The translations under genes and the position numbers were made by a program. The notes beneath the pieces are model-generated. The model was not told the DNA's origin. It did not search any database and saw only the letters and a list, made by a program, of their open reading frames with translations. A stretch of 64,000 nt of DNA from Gammaproteobacteria bacterium (GTDB taxonomy: Bacteria; Pseudomonadota; Gammaproteobacteria; Arenicellales; JAJDZL01), in NCBI GenBank assembly GCA_022823625.1, contig JAJEHQ010000034.1:52273-116272 (forward strand). The letters run 5' to 3'. Positions 36,437 to 45,905 of this stretch are shown piece by piece. Positions within the stretch are counted from its first letter, which is position 1. Each line of letters opens with the position of its first letter.

Positions 36437-36886
36437 TGAATAGTCCTAATTTTTATTACCAACAATTAGTTCTGACCTACTGGTAGAAAGGTTATGAATC
36501 CAGCAATACCGTCCCGTTTTTCCCTCGCAAACAGTAAAACCGTCCAATTTCGGTACCGCGCTCTCCCTTCTGACTCTGCGCGAATCTGCGTAGGTTTCAG
36601 TGACTTGAATGACACCGTCCAGCCAGTAGATTTGTCTTGTCGCTAACAGGAAATAACTTCTCGTGCATGTAATCCGAAGTTTTAGGTCACATCAGAAATC
36701 TAGCATTGAGATAACAACAATTTCATTTTCTGCCAAAGTCAGACCCGACTATTAGTGAAACTTCGTATATAAAATTAGTCCGGGTGCTTAATTGAACCCA
36801 AATTATGTAACATTGATCACAAAACGAATTCATCTTTAATCAAATTCAGCGATCACCTAGTATACACTCCACTCAAAATTGCGAAC
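36437..36886. other. Intergenic region downstream of hsdR
   Basis: On the minus strand a frame from about 36664 to a TAG at 36446-36448 stays open for over 60 codons (it includes YWLDGVIQVTETYADSRR and GKTGRYCWIHNLSTSRSELI) but has no ATG, GTG or TTG start. It could be a gene relic or chance. Otherwise nothing is recognised; the promoter of the protease-like gene must lie at the 36437 end. Confidence 0.4.
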
Positions 36887-39712
36887 TCAATCTACTCCTT
36901 CGATAAACATTTCGACAAATTCCCGAATTCTTTCGATGATATGCTCCGCAACGGTTCTACGTTCAATTAACTTAGTGGGTGTTTGCCTGATTCCTATTAC
37001 TTCATTCCGAAGAGGCGTCTTTTGCGTATAGATGAAATTGTCAATGACCTTTCTCAACCCCTGAGAATCAAGATGCTCTTCCTCGCTTATTGCCAGAATG
37101 GCTCTTTCACTTTCCTGGTTCCAGTATTCTTCAAAAGCAATTCGCATCTGACCCGCACCCGGTACTGAGGGAAAGTACTCGTTAATAAAACGCTCTATCA
37201 GTTCTTTCTTGCTGCGAAGCTCAATCTCGGTTTCAAGCAACCTTTCAATCATCCTGCGCTGCTTTTCATGTTCCTCGGCTTTCGCGGACTTCAATTTCTG
37301 TAAGAGCGCAATGATGTAGCTGACGTTGATCCGGTCGCGGTGAATCAGCTCCAGCTCGAAATCTATGTCATCCAGTATCGAAACCTCTTCTTTCCGCCGG
37401 TCACTCCTGACTTTGTCATAAAGGTCCAGATACCTGCTCCTGTAGTCTTCAAACAGCTGTTCATTCATGGTTAGGTCATCGAACCTGAATTCAACGAAAC
37501 AGGTGATCACATTCATGATCCGAATGAGCTCGCGAAACGCCTGGATGAATCTCATCTCGTCTTCTTCCGTGAGCAGTTCATCCACACTATCGACAGTCGG
37601 TACTATCTTCAGCAGCTCATCGACGGCTTGCGCAAACTTCTTGACATAGAACTCGTAGGGTTCCAGGACGACTTCCTCAATTGGGTTTTTATCCGCGAAA
37701 AGCTCAATCGCTTCATCCGTTGCAGGCTTCAGGTGTCGATAGACGACAATATTACCCTGCGATTTCCTAGATCCCAGGATGCGGTTGGTGCGCGAATAGG
37801 CCTGAATCAGTCCGTGATACCTGAGATTCTTGTCGACATAAAGGGTATTCAGTGAAGGGCTGTCAAAGCCCGTCAGAAACATGTTCACGACCAGCAGAAT
37901 GTCAATCTTTCGCTCTCTGACCTTTCTGCCTACATCCTTGTAGTAGCCGTAAAAGCTGTCGGTGGAAAAATTCGTTCCGAACATCCCGTTGTAATCCCGA
38001 ATGAATCCTTCCAGATGATCGCGGCTGTGCTGATTGACGGCTTCACCGTCTGATTCCAGCACGTCACTCTCGATAAACCCGGCTGAATCGCTGTCATCTT
38101 CGTTCGCCTGATAGGAAAATATTGCAGCGATTTTCAGATTGTGACTTCCCAAATCTTTCTTCTTCCTGAACAGATCGTAGTACCTGATGAGCGTTTTGAT
38201 GTTCGATATGCAGAATAGCGCCGTAAAGTCCCGGCTGTGTGTCTTTCGACCGTGATTCAAGATTATGTGATCGGCGATCTGATCAAGCCTTGGTTCCGCT
38301 GCCATCACTTCGGGCCTGTCGATCGCCTCAACTTCAAGATCGACAATCTCATCCTTTTGTTTTACAGTTCGAATGTATTCAACCGAGAACCGAAGCACGT
38401 TCTCATCGCGGATCGCATCCGTAATGACATATTTGTGAAGGCATTTGTTAAACAGACCTTTCGTCGTTCTCTTTCCGTGCGCGCTGGCGGAAGAATTCTC
38501 GGTAAATATCGGGGTTCCGGTGAATCCGAACATCTGGACCTTTGAGAAGTACTGCCGGATGCGCCTGTGCGTTTCGCCGAACTGGCTGCGATGGCATTCG
38601 TCGAATATGAAGACCATTCGCTGGTTGCTCTGTGCCTGCATGGCTTTTGAGTAACGATCCCTGCTGATTGCAATATCCAGTTTCTGCAAGGTTGTGACAA
38701 TCAGTTTCGTATCGTCGCCAAACTGCCTGACAAGAGATCTCGTATTGTTGGTGGCGTCAACACTGCCTTCCCTGAAACTGTTGAACTCCCGGATCGTCTG
38801 ATAGTCCAGGTCTTTTCTGTCCACGACGAATACCACTTTATGAACCTTGGGCATGGACGTAAGAATCTGCGCGGCCTTGAATGAGGTGAGCGTCTTGCCG
38901 GATCCGGTGGTATGCCAGATATAGCCGAACTTCTCCGTGTTTCTGACCCGCTCGACGATCGCTTCCACCGCGTGATACTGATAGCTTCGGAGAACCATCA
39001 GCATCTCATTACTCTCGTTGAGCACCACGTATCTGGTGATCAGCTTGGAAAGCTGGCATTTTTCCAGGAATGCTTCGGCAAATTGGCTGAGTTGCGTTAC
39101 TTTGTTATTGCTTCCATCGGCCCAGAAGAATGTCTGTTTGAAATCGCGGTTTTTGACGGGATTGTTGGCGAAATACTTGGTGTTGACGCCATTGCTGATG
39201 ATGAAAACCTGGATGTAACCAAATAACCCCTTGCCAGCCAGAAACGATTCACTGTGATAGCGTCTGATCTGATTGAACGCTTCTTTCAGTTCCAGACCCC
39301 GCCTCTTCAGTTCAATATGAACCAGGGGCAACCCGTTGATCAGCAGTGTCACGTCATAGCGGTTGGTGTACCTGCCCTCCATGGTGACCTGACGCGTCAC
39401 CTGATACTCGTTCCTGCACCAGCTGATCTGGTCAATCAGCTCGATGTAGCCGGTTTCACCACTGTCTTTCCTGTAGTCAACCTTGCCCCGCAGGGTCTTG
39501 GCTTTTTCGAATATGTTACCACCCGAAACCGTGTTGAGAATCTGTCTGAACTCCGGGTCGGACAGATTGAACCCGTTGTGGATTTCAAGCTGGCGCTTGA
39601 GATTCGCGATCAGATCACTTTCATTTCGTATTATTACAAATTCGTATCCCAGGCTCTGCAGCTGGTCAACGAGTTTGTCTTCAAGGATTTTTTCGGACTG
39701 GGTCGCCGACAT
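36887..39712 (-). CDS. hsdR: Type I restriction endonuclease subunit R
   Basis: 941 residues. N-terminal nuclease domain: NRYDVTLLINGLPLVHIELK supplies the Asp and Glu-x-Lys of the PD-(D/E)xK site near residues 120-140. SF2 motor follows: Walker A IWHTTGSGKTLTSFKAA near residue 266, FIFDECHRSQFG (DECH box), FGFTGTPI and, in the second RecA lobe, LLVVNMFLTGFDSPSLNTLY and AYSRTNRI. The C-terminal 250 residues are helical and would contact the methylase. Length is within the family range. The ATG overlaps by one base the stop of a short upstream frame (TAATG). Last gene of the hsdM-hsdS-hsdR operon. Confidence 0.95.
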   Translation of the reverse strand: MSATQSEKILEDKLVDQLQSLGYEFVIIRNESDLIANLKRQLEIHNGFNLSDPEFRQILNTVSGGNIFEKAKTLRGKVDYRKDSGETGYIELIDQISWCRNEYQVTRQVTMEGRYTNRYDVTLLINGLPLVHIELKRRGLELKEAFNQIRRYHSESFLAGKGLFGYIQVFIISNGVNTKYFANNPVKNRDFKQTFFWADGSNNKVTQLSQFAEAFLEKCQLSKLITRYVVLNESNEMLMVLRSYQYHAVEAIVERVRNTEKFGYIWHTTGSGKTLTSFKAAQILTSMPKVHKVVFVVDRKDLDYQTIREFNSFREGSVDATNNTRSLVRQFGDDTKLIVTTLQKLDIAISRDRYSKAMQAQSNQRMVFIFDECHRSQFGETHRRIRQYFSKVQMFGFTGTPIFTENSSASAHGKRTTKGLFNKCLHKYVITDAIRDENVLRFSVEYIRTVKQKDEIVDLEVEAIDRPEVMAAEPRLDQIADHIILNHGRKTHSRDFTALFCISNIKTLIRYYDLFRKKKDLGSHNLKIAAIFSYQANEDDSDSAGFIESDVLESDGEAVNQHSRDHLEGFIRDYNGMFGTNFSTDSFYGYYKDVGRKVRERKIDILLVVNMFLTGFDSPSLNTLYVDKNLRYHGLIQAYSRTNRILGSRKSQGNIVVYRHLKPATDEAIELFADKNPIEEVVLEPYEFYVKKFAQAVDELLKIVPTVDSVDELLTEEDEMRFIQAFRELIRIMNVITCFVEFRFDDLTMNEQLFEDYRSRYLDLYDKVRSDRRKEEVSILDDIDFELELIHRDRINVSYIIALLQKLKSAKAEEHEKQRRMIERLLETEIELRSKKELIERFINEYFPSVPGAGQMRIAFEEYWNQESERAILAISEEEHLDSQGLRKVIDNFIYTQKTPLRNEVIGIRQTPTKLIERRTVAEHIIERIREFVEMFIEGVD

Positions 39713-39816
39713 TACGAATCTGAATCCATTTCAGAAACATATTCAGCAAGCTGCTCAATACAAGCTGAATGGTCTTGTTCATACAGAGCACTGCCGTATC
39801 TCACATATCCATCCAT
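39712..39816 (-). CDS. Possible 34-residue coupled open frame between hsdS and hsdR
   Basis: Frame from the ATG at 39814-39816 reads MDGYVRYGSALYEQD, then HSACIEQLAEYVSEMDSDS, ending in a TAA that overlaps the hsdR ATG by one base. Upstream of the ATG the same frame continues coding-like (YCENERFNQYLDEPYP) back to a TAA at 39874-39876, and similarity-like text then moves to another frame (FAWKNQGKH). So this is either a tiny acidic protein or the tail of a decayed gene whose remaining end couples hsdR translation. Too short to assign a function. Confidence 0.4.
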   Translation of the reverse strand: MDGYVRYGSALYEQDHSACIEQLAEYVSEMDSDS

Positions 39817-39903
39817 GGGATATGGCTCATCCAGATATTGATTGAATCTTTCATTTTCGCAGTATTGATATGCTTACCTTGGTTTTTCCATGCAAATCCA
39901 AGG

Positions 39904-41064
39904 TTATACGAACATCTGCTGTAGCAGGCCCTTTTTAAACTCTCTGGTTTTGTCGATTGTTTCTCTGAGAAATTCGATTTTTCTGTCTATTGAAGAGAGT
40001 AATTTGGCGATTTTTTGTTGTTCTGGCTTGGAAGGAATGTTAAGAACAAGCATTTTCAATTGCGTACTGTACAAGTGTATTACAGAAATTCCTTGTGCTA
40101 ATCTCGCAATGTCTTTCTTCTTTGAAATCAAATAATAAGCCAAAAATATTCCATTTTGATCACTTCTAATGATGTTGATGTCTCCGCCTAGTGCTATGTT
40201 TTCGGTTGTTAGACAGGTAACGGTTGCTATATCAAGAGCAGTTTCTCCAGATGCTGGAATCAACACATCATTTGTCCGCCCAAACTCTAGTTGATCAATT
40301 GATAAGTTGGTTCTAGAAAGAACTCTAGAAGCAGTTGCACCGTAGTGAGTGTACAGTTCTCCGTATCGAATACAGCCCACATTACCATCGCTTACAACGT
40401 CACCCTTTGATATTCCCTTACCTTTGCTAAATTTTGCTACGTTTCCCAATGGTTCCTTCTCCCACCCCGGATACTCTTTTCCCTGATCATCCCTGAACCG
40501 AATTTCCTGACTGAACAGCTTCTGCATCAGACCTTTCTTGTATTGCTCAAACAGGGCTTTTTTCTTTTCTAGTTGCTCAATACGATTGTCAATTGAAGAC
40601 AGGAAATCGGCGATTTTTTGTTGTTCTGGTTTGGAGGGAATGCTAACTCGTATACCGTTTATCGAATTCACATTCAAACTAGGAAGCCCAGTTGCTTCGT
40701 TATAACGCTTCCAATTTATTCTCAACACGATCAAGTACACGAAATACGGCACATTTGACGTTGAAATTTCAGAGTAGAAGACAGTATCAACCGCCCAAAA
40801 GGGTTGTTCTATAAACTGTGGATTGTCAATCGTCCCTTTACGACCAATCAATACACTCGGTTGGTTGTACAGCGCACTATTCGCATACCTGATAATTCCA
40901 CCGGTACCAAGTACCGGAATATCACCGTCACGTAAATGCTTATGCTCTTTTCCATATCGAACACTGAGAATGTCACCTAAATTTGCTTGTCTCCATTTCG
41001 GAAATTGATTCCCCAATTCGTCAATAAACCGAAGAACCGGAGAATTCTGTTGCGATGCAGCCAT
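39904..41064 (-). CDS. hsdS: Type I restriction-modification specificity subunit S
   Basis: About 386 residues from the ATG at 41062-41064; a TTG at 41079, directly after the hsdM stop, is the alternative. Two target-recognition domains (about 20-140 and 205-335) are each followed by a conserved coiled-coil segment with the same IPSKPEQQKIADFLSSIDNRIE/IPSKPEQQKIAKLLSSIDRK wording, the internal repeat typical of HsdS. The two halves would recognise the two parts of a split DNA site. The recognition sequence cannot be predicted by reading. Confidence 0.93.
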   Translation of the reverse strand: MAASQQNSPVLRFIDELGNQFPKWRQANLGDILSVRYGKEHKHLRDGDIPVLGTGGIIRYANSALYNQPSVLIGRKGTIDNPQFIEQPFWAVDTVFYSEISTSNVPYFVYLIVLRINWKRYNEATGLPSLNVNSINGIRVSIPSKPEQQKIADFLSSIDNRIEQLEKKKALFEQYKKGLMQKLFSQEIRFRDDQGKEYPGWEKEPLGNVAKFSKGKGISKGDVVSDGNVGCIRYGELYTHYGATASRVLSRTNLSIDQLEFGRTNDVLIPASGETALDIATVTCLTTENIALGGDINIIRSDQNGIFLAYYLISKKKDIARLAQGISVIHLYSTQLKMLVLNIPSKPEQQKIAKLLSSIDRKIEFLRETIDKTREFKKGLLQQMFV

Positions 41065-41079
41065 AGTTAGTTCTTGCAA

Positions 41080-42642
41080 TTAAATTGGACTCTCAATTCC
41101 AAGTTCCCTACAAAATTTGGAAATCACTTCATCATTTTTCTCAATCTCTGCATCCAATGACTTGATTTCCTCAGCGACTATGTCGAGATCAACCGGCTCT
41201 TCTTCCTCAAACGTATCCACATAACGGGGAATGTTGAGGTTGTAGTCGTTTTCAGCAATCTCCTCCAGGCTGGTAACATGTGAATATTTCTCAATCGTTT
41301 CCCGTTTTTCATACGTAGCAACAATCCGCTCCACATGTTCGTCCAGCAGCCTGTTCTGATTCCCTTCTTTCTCAAACTGCCTGGATGCATCAATAAACAG
41401 GATATCCTCATCGTGCTCTCTGCATTTCTTGAACACCAGAATGCATGCAGGAATGCCCGTACCATAAAACAATGCCGGAGGCAATCCAATCACTGCATCC
41501 AGAAAATTCTGCACCTGAATGATGTATTTTCGAATTGTTTCTTCTGCTGCACCTCGAAACAGAACGCCATGCGGCAATACCACAGCCATCACGGCATTTT
41601 CCGCCATGTGATGAATCATGTGCTGCACGAAAGCGAAATCGGCTTTTGATGTTGGAGCCAGCCTGCCATACTGACTGAATCGATCATCAGTTTCGTTCAG
41701 CGGATTGTCCCTGCCTTTCCATTTTGCTGAAAATGGCGGATTGGCGACGATTGCTTCGAACTGCATGTCCAGATGCTGCGGATGTTCCAGGGTATCTTCC
41801 TGTCGGATGTCGAACCGGCTGAAATGAATCCCGTGAAGAATCATGTTCATGCGGGCGAGGTTGTAGGTGGTCCGGTTCAGTTCCTGTCCGAAGAACTCAG
41901 CCACATTCGCCTCTTTGTCGACCCGAAGCAGCAGCGAACCCGAACCGCAGGTCGGATCATAAGCTGTCCTGATTCGCTCCTTGTCTAATGCGACAATCTT
42001 GGCCAGTACCTTGGAGACTTGTGAAGGCGTGTAGAATTCCCCTGCTTTCTTCCCGGCACCTGCAGCAAACTGACCAATCAGATACTCGTAGGCATCTCCC
42101 AACACATCTGCTTCAGTCTCTTCCAGTTTGAAGTCAATCCGATCCAGATGAAACAGTATCTTTGCAATCAGGGCATTTCTTGCATTGGGCGTGCGCCCCA
42201 GTTTGGTACTCGACAGATCAAGATCCTCAAACAGCTTGTTGAAATCATCTTCACTTTCGGTACCCATCGTGCTCTGCTCGATGTTGTTGAGGATGTTCTC
42301 CAGATCTTCCAGAATGAAATTTTCCTCGCCCTCAAGGTCTGCATTGCCTTTTGCCGCAATCGCTGAAAAGAGCTCCTCGGGTTTCAGAAAATACCCCAGG
42401 TGCAATAGGGAATCCTCGCGAATCGCTTCTATTGATTCATCATCGGTTACTTCAAGAAATTCATTGACGTCTTCATTCTCAAGAATCCTGTTTGCGTGCG
42501 AGTGCTGTTTTTCAGACAGGTATTTGTAGAAAACGAACCCAAGAATGTAGTCGCGAAACTCATCAGCATCCATTTTTCCTCTTAGTTCATTCGCAATGTT
42601 CCACAGCTGTCGCTCCAGGTTCTGCTTCTGTTCGTTCGTCAT
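41080..42642 (-). CDS. hsdM: Type I restriction-modification methyltransferase subunit M
   Basis: 520 residues. N-terminal HsdM helical domain (WNIANELRGKMDADEFRDYI, FVFYKYLSEK), then an N6-adenine methylase: motif I TAYDPTCGSGSLLLRV near residue 218 and motif IV NPPFSAKW near residue 305. C-terminal helices contact HsdS. First gene of the operon; the HsdM stop abuts hsdS. Confidence 0.96.
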   Translation of the reverse strand: MTNEQKQNLERQLWNIANELRGKMDADEFRDYILGFVFYKYLSEKQHSHANRILENEDVNEFLEVTDDESIEAIREDSLLHLGYFLKPEELFSAIAAKGNADLEGEENFILEDLENILNNIEQSTMGTESEDDFNKLFEDLDLSSTKLGRTPNARNALIAKILFHLDRIDFKLEETEADVLGDAYEYLIGQFAAGAGKKAGEFYTPSQVSKVLAKIVALDKERIRTAYDPTCGSGSLLLRVDKEANVAEFFGQELNRTTYNLARMNMILHGIHFSRFDIRQEDTLEHPQHLDMQFEAIVANPPFSAKWKGRDNPLNETDDRFSQYGRLAPTSKADFAFVQHMIHHMAENAVMAVVLPHGVLFRGAAEETIRKYIIQVQNFLDAVIGLPPALFYGTGIPACILVFKKCREHDEDILFIDASRQFEKEGNQNRLLDEHVERIVATYEKRETIEKYSHVTSLEEIAENDYNLNIPRYVDTFEEEEPVDLDIVAEEIKSLDAEIEKNDEVISKFCRELGIESPI

Positions 42643-42795
42643 CAGTGAATCTCTGTTTTCGTGCTGGAAATGGGGTGATAATTTGACTTTTTTGTGGAAT
42701 TTATTTATTCCAAAAATAGACTAGTCTCAGAAACCATGTTTTGAAACAGATTGAATTTTGCATCTGATTAAAATTGCAAGTTGACAGCTATTGTT
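42643..42795. other. Upstream region of the hsd operon
   Basis: About 450 bases lie between hsdM and the aldolase gene. This part should hold the hsd promoter on the minus strand; no clear promoter or operator was found. The repeat copy B follows, and after it (42947-43093) nothing further is recognised. Confidence 0.4.
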
Positions 42796-42946
42796 CCAAA
42801 TCTGAAATTATGCGCCCGGAAAATTGGGTCCCGACGTATTTTTAGGGGCAGTTCGAATTTGGTAGTCCAAATTTTACATTTCAAGGACTAAGTCAATGCG
42901 ATTTAGGATGCCAAGACAGAACAGTTAATGTTTCGGTTGAACCTAA
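42796..42946 (+). repeat. Direct repeat copy B flanking the accessory region
   Basis: Partner of 33589-33734, same orientation, sharing CAGTTCGAATTTGGTAG exactly and a similar start and end. It sits just outside the hsdM promoter region, so the two copies enclose the two-gene module, the protease-like pair and the restriction-modification operon. Confidence 0.65.
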
Positions 42947-43093
42947 CACCTGTCGCATGCCATCTTCGATTGAAAGATTATGGTCTTTTGCTTGGATAGC
43001 AGCTATGAATGTTTCTGGCTTATGTCAAAGAAATCAGTCTGATAACTGAGGATGAAATCTGAACCGAGAATTCGTGAGCGATGTGAAGCGAGT

Positions 43094-44026
43094 TCAGGCC
43101 TGCTTCGCAACTCGGATTTTGTGGTTCGTCAGTTCGGATATTTCGGACTTAAGACGCCGCACGATTCCGGCGAGTTGTTCTTTCTCAATATCAGATAGAG
43201 GTTGCAGCGGTGCGCGCACGGAGCCTGTTGGCAAGCCTGCGAGTTCGCAGGAATATTTGACGCTTTGAGTAAATTTGCCACCATTTTCCAGAAAGTCAAG
43301 GTATGGTAGCAATGACTTCATGATTGCCCTTCCTGTGACAAAGTCATTGTCAGCGATACAGGTGTGGTAAAGCGCGAGATGCTCATCGGGTAGCGCAGTT
43401 CCTGCACCACAAACCCAACCGGAAGCACCCCAGGCGAAATACTCAAGTGCCTGGTCATCTGTACCACAAAAAAGACGCAACTGCGGGTAATCCAGCACCA
43501 ACTGATGCACTACACCTATATCACCGCTCGATTCTTTTATCGCCTGAAAATTGGGTCGGTCTGCGATTCGATTGAAAAATTCCGACTCCATACGGGTACC
43601 GGTACGACCGGGATAGTTATAGAGCATGATTGGCAGGTCGACTGCTTCATCAATCGCAATGGCGTGTTCAGCCACTTCTGTCTGAGTTGGTACTGCATAG
43701 AAGGGGGAGGAAATCAAAATCCCGTCACAACCAATTGATTTGGCAGTAAGGCCCATTTGAATGCAGTCCTCTGTCCGTATACCACCGACACCCGCAATCA
43801 AAGGCATCCGACCATTTAGCACATCTTTTGCTTTTTGAATCAACTTCACGCGCTCTTCGGTAGTCTGAAGGTAATATTCCCCGGTTGTTCCACCGACAAT
43901 GACCGCGTGTGCACCGGATGCTACAAGGTGTTCAAGCAGAATGCCATACGAATCAAAGTCGATTGAGAGGTCTTCATGATAAGGGGTGATGACTGGCGGA
44001 ATGACGCCTTCCATAATCGTTTTCAT
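43094..44026 (-). CDS. Dihydrodipicolinate synthase (DapA) family aldolase/lyase
   Basis: 310-residue TIM barrel. Family motifs GGTTGEYY at residues 45-52, catalytic Tyr138 in YNYPGRTG and Schiff-base Lys164 in AIKESSGD. The family includes lysine biosynthesis DapA, N-acetylneuraminate lyase, KDG and 4-hydroxy-2-oxo acid aldolases. It is alone, with no lysine genes, and the Arg of DapA that binds the substrate carboxylate is not obvious, so a catabolic keto-acid aldolase is at least as likely as lysine synthesis. Confidence 0.85.
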   Translation of the reverse strand: MKTIMEGVIPPVITPYHEDLSIDFDSYGILLEHLVASGAHAVIVGGTTGEYYLQTTEERVKLIQKAKDVLNGRMPLIAGVGGIRTEDCIQMGLTAKSIGCDGILISSPFYAVPTQTEVAEHAIAIDEAVDLPIMLYNYPGRTGTRMESEFFNRIADRPNFQAIKESSGDIGVVHQLVLDYPQLRLFCGTDDQALEYFAWGASGWVCGAGTALPDEHLALYHTCIADNDFVTGRAIMKSLLPYLDFLENGGKFTQSVKYSCELAGLPTGSVRAPLQPLSDIEKEQLAGIVRRLKSEISELTNHKIRVAKQA

Positions 44027-44458
44027 TTAGGTATACCTGATAAATCCAGTTAGAGTACTAAGAGAGTCAAACCTGTGTGGCGATCACATCAATGTGATGT
44101 CGAGTTCAGTGCAATTTATACTGCGTCTGGGCAATAAATTCCATAATCCATCATCGCGGACCGAGCAATGGTCAACTGTACGAACGGTTCAACTGGTTAG
44201 TAAACTTGAGGTGCTATCCAAACTCGTTAGCTCATTCAGTTTTGATAAAACTATTCTTTACCACCAGTAAATGAACGCAATGCATTCATTTTAAGTTCAT
44301 TATTGAGCATATCTGTAGCGTTCAGAACGCGCGTCATTCAGTGTTCGAATGAAGTGTAATGCGCAGACAGGGAGGCTGGGTAAACAAGAGCATGTTTAAG
44401 ACACGGGACCTGTTGAACGCCATTGACGCATCTGGACACAGCAACAGCACCTTCGGCA
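44027..44458. other. Intergenic region
   Basis: No gene recognised. It contains the promoter side of the minus-strand aldolase gene, a short inverted repeat at 44083-44098 and the downstream flank of the ATPase gene. Confidence 0.45.
44083..44098. promoter_or_regulatory. Operator-like inverted repeat upstream of the DapA-family gene
   Basis: ATCACAT, two bases, ATGTGAT: perfect seven-base arms, 57 bases before the start codon of the minus-strand aldolase gene. Its size and position suit a GntR- or other dimeric-regulator site. No regulator is encoded beside it. Confidence 0.35.
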
Positions 44459-45646
44459 CTATCCATCTTGTAGATGCCTGAGCAATTCCACAACTCCGAT
44501 TGCCTCGGTATCGTTAGCGAGCGGAAATCGGTCGGAACCTGGATAAGCAACGTATTTTTCTGTTGCTCTTACATCTTTGCAACCTTCGTGAAATCCTCGT
44601 GACAAGTTTGGAGACATTGATCGTTTGATTTCAATTGCCCTGACGTTCTGACGTGGCCCTTCCAGCACCAGATCAGTTTCCGCACCTGCTTGAGTCCGAT
44701 AAAAGCTAACTTCCCACTTATCTGATACGGTTCGCAACAGGTTTTCGACAACGAACGCTTCCCAACTGGCACCAACCGCTGGATGACCAAGTAAATCTTC
44801 GAAACTGGTAATTCGTAATAGCCGATGAGCAATTCCGGAGTCCCGTAGAAAGATTTTCGGGGATTTGATTAAGCGCTTTCTGGTATTGCCCGACCAAGGG
44901 TGCAGCTCACGAACCATGAAATGCGACTGCAAAAGGCTCATGTAATTTTGGACTGTCTTGTAATTGACAGCAAGATTGGCTGCCAATTTGGAATAGTTGA
45001 TCAACTGTGCGTTTTCCCAAGCCAGCATTGACCAAAGGTTTCGTAAAACGACTGGCGGGATATGAGAGCCCATCAAGGGAATATCTCGTTCCAGAAAAGT
45101 CAAAGTGAAGTCACTTCGCCAGGACCAGCTATCATCGTCACTATGAGCTAGGTAACTTTGCGGAAAACCGCCGCGTAGCCAGAGACGATTAAGGTCGGTA
45201 CTTTCTGACTGATTGTCAACGGTTTCCAGAATCGAAAATGGGCATAGCTCAAGATACCGTATTCTGCCAGCAAGAGATTCCGAAGATTGGCGCAATAGTT
45301 CCCGGGATGCCGAACCGAGTATAAGAAACTGAGCCGTGCGCTCGCCGTTTCGAATCCGTGCATCAATTATGCTGCGCAACAGTGCAAACAATCCGGGCCT
45401 TCGCTGAACTTCATCGATGATGAGAAGTTTACCCTTGCACTGACTTAAATAAATTTCCGGTTCGACCAGCTTGGCGAGGTCCGATTCTAGTTCGAGGTCC
45501 AAATAAACGGAAGGCTTTTGAAAGGATGATGCAATCTGATGTGCCAGGGTTGTTTTGCCGACCTGCCGTGCCCCTAATATCGCAACCGCAGGCATTGTGT
45601 TCAATGCTTGAAGAACGGAGTTATAGAGTTGGCGGTTGATTAACAT
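44459..45646 (-). CDS. AAA ATPase with DUF4143 domain
   Basis: 395 residues. N-terminal P-loop ATPase: AILGARQVGKTTLAHQIA near residue 19 and LLIIDEVQRRPGLF near residue 75, ILGSASRELL as sensor. The middle has RYLELCPFSILE and the winged-helix-like segment (NYSKLAANLAVNYKTVQNYM). C-terminal DUF4143 has FYRTQAGAETDLVLEGPRQ and AIEIKRS, a nuclease-like fold. Such proteins are common singletons, often on accessory loci; their role is unsettled. Confidence 0.88.
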   Translation of the reverse strand: MLINRQLYNSVLQALNTMPAVAILGARQVGKTTLAHQIASSFQKPSVYLDLELESDLAKLVEPEIYLSQCKGKLLIIDEVQRRPGLFALLRSIIDARIRNGERTAQFLILGSASRELLRQSSESLAGRIRYLELCPFSILETVDNQSESTDLNRLWLRGGFPQSYLAHSDDDSWSWRSDFTLTFLERDIPLMGSHIPPVVLRNLWSMLAWENAQLINYSKLAANLAVNYKTVQNYMSLLQSHFMVRELHPWSGNTRKRLIKSPKIFLRDSGIAHRLLRITSFEDLLGHPAVGASWEAFVVENLLRTVSDKWEVSFYRTQAGAETDLVLEGPRQNVRAIEIKRSMSPNLSRGFHEGCKDVRATEKYVAYPGSDRFPLANDTEAIGVVELLRHLQDG

Positions 45647-45821
45647 AGTAAATTAGTATAACAAATTCTAAATTACAATGTTATAACTGTGCTTGGGATA
45701 GGGTTTCTCGTTTATTTAGCAGTGGAGAGAACGACTTTGAGACACGTCAAGGGAAACCATCTGAATCAGATTAAACATTGCTTTTTTGTTCGTCGAATAT
45801 CAGATCGGGGATTCAAATTTT

Positions 45822-45850
45822 TTGACTAATTTCTGAAAAAACGATATACT
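45822..45850 (+). promoter_or_regulatory. Strong sigma70-like promoter of rplU-rpmA
   Basis: TTGACT at 45822-45827, seventeen-base spacer, TATACT at 45845-45850. The predicted transcript start is about 50 bases upstream of the rplU ATG, in a T/C-rich leader. Confidence 0.75.
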
Positions 45851-45905
45851 TTGCGCTTCACTATTTTCCCCATCATTTCTTCTTTTCTCTACTTCTGATT
45901 TCAAA

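Noticed and set aside
39254..39841. 195-codon plus-strand open frame opposite hsdR
   Set aside because: Entirely opposite the conserved N-terminal half of hsdR; no family features and no ribosome binding site.
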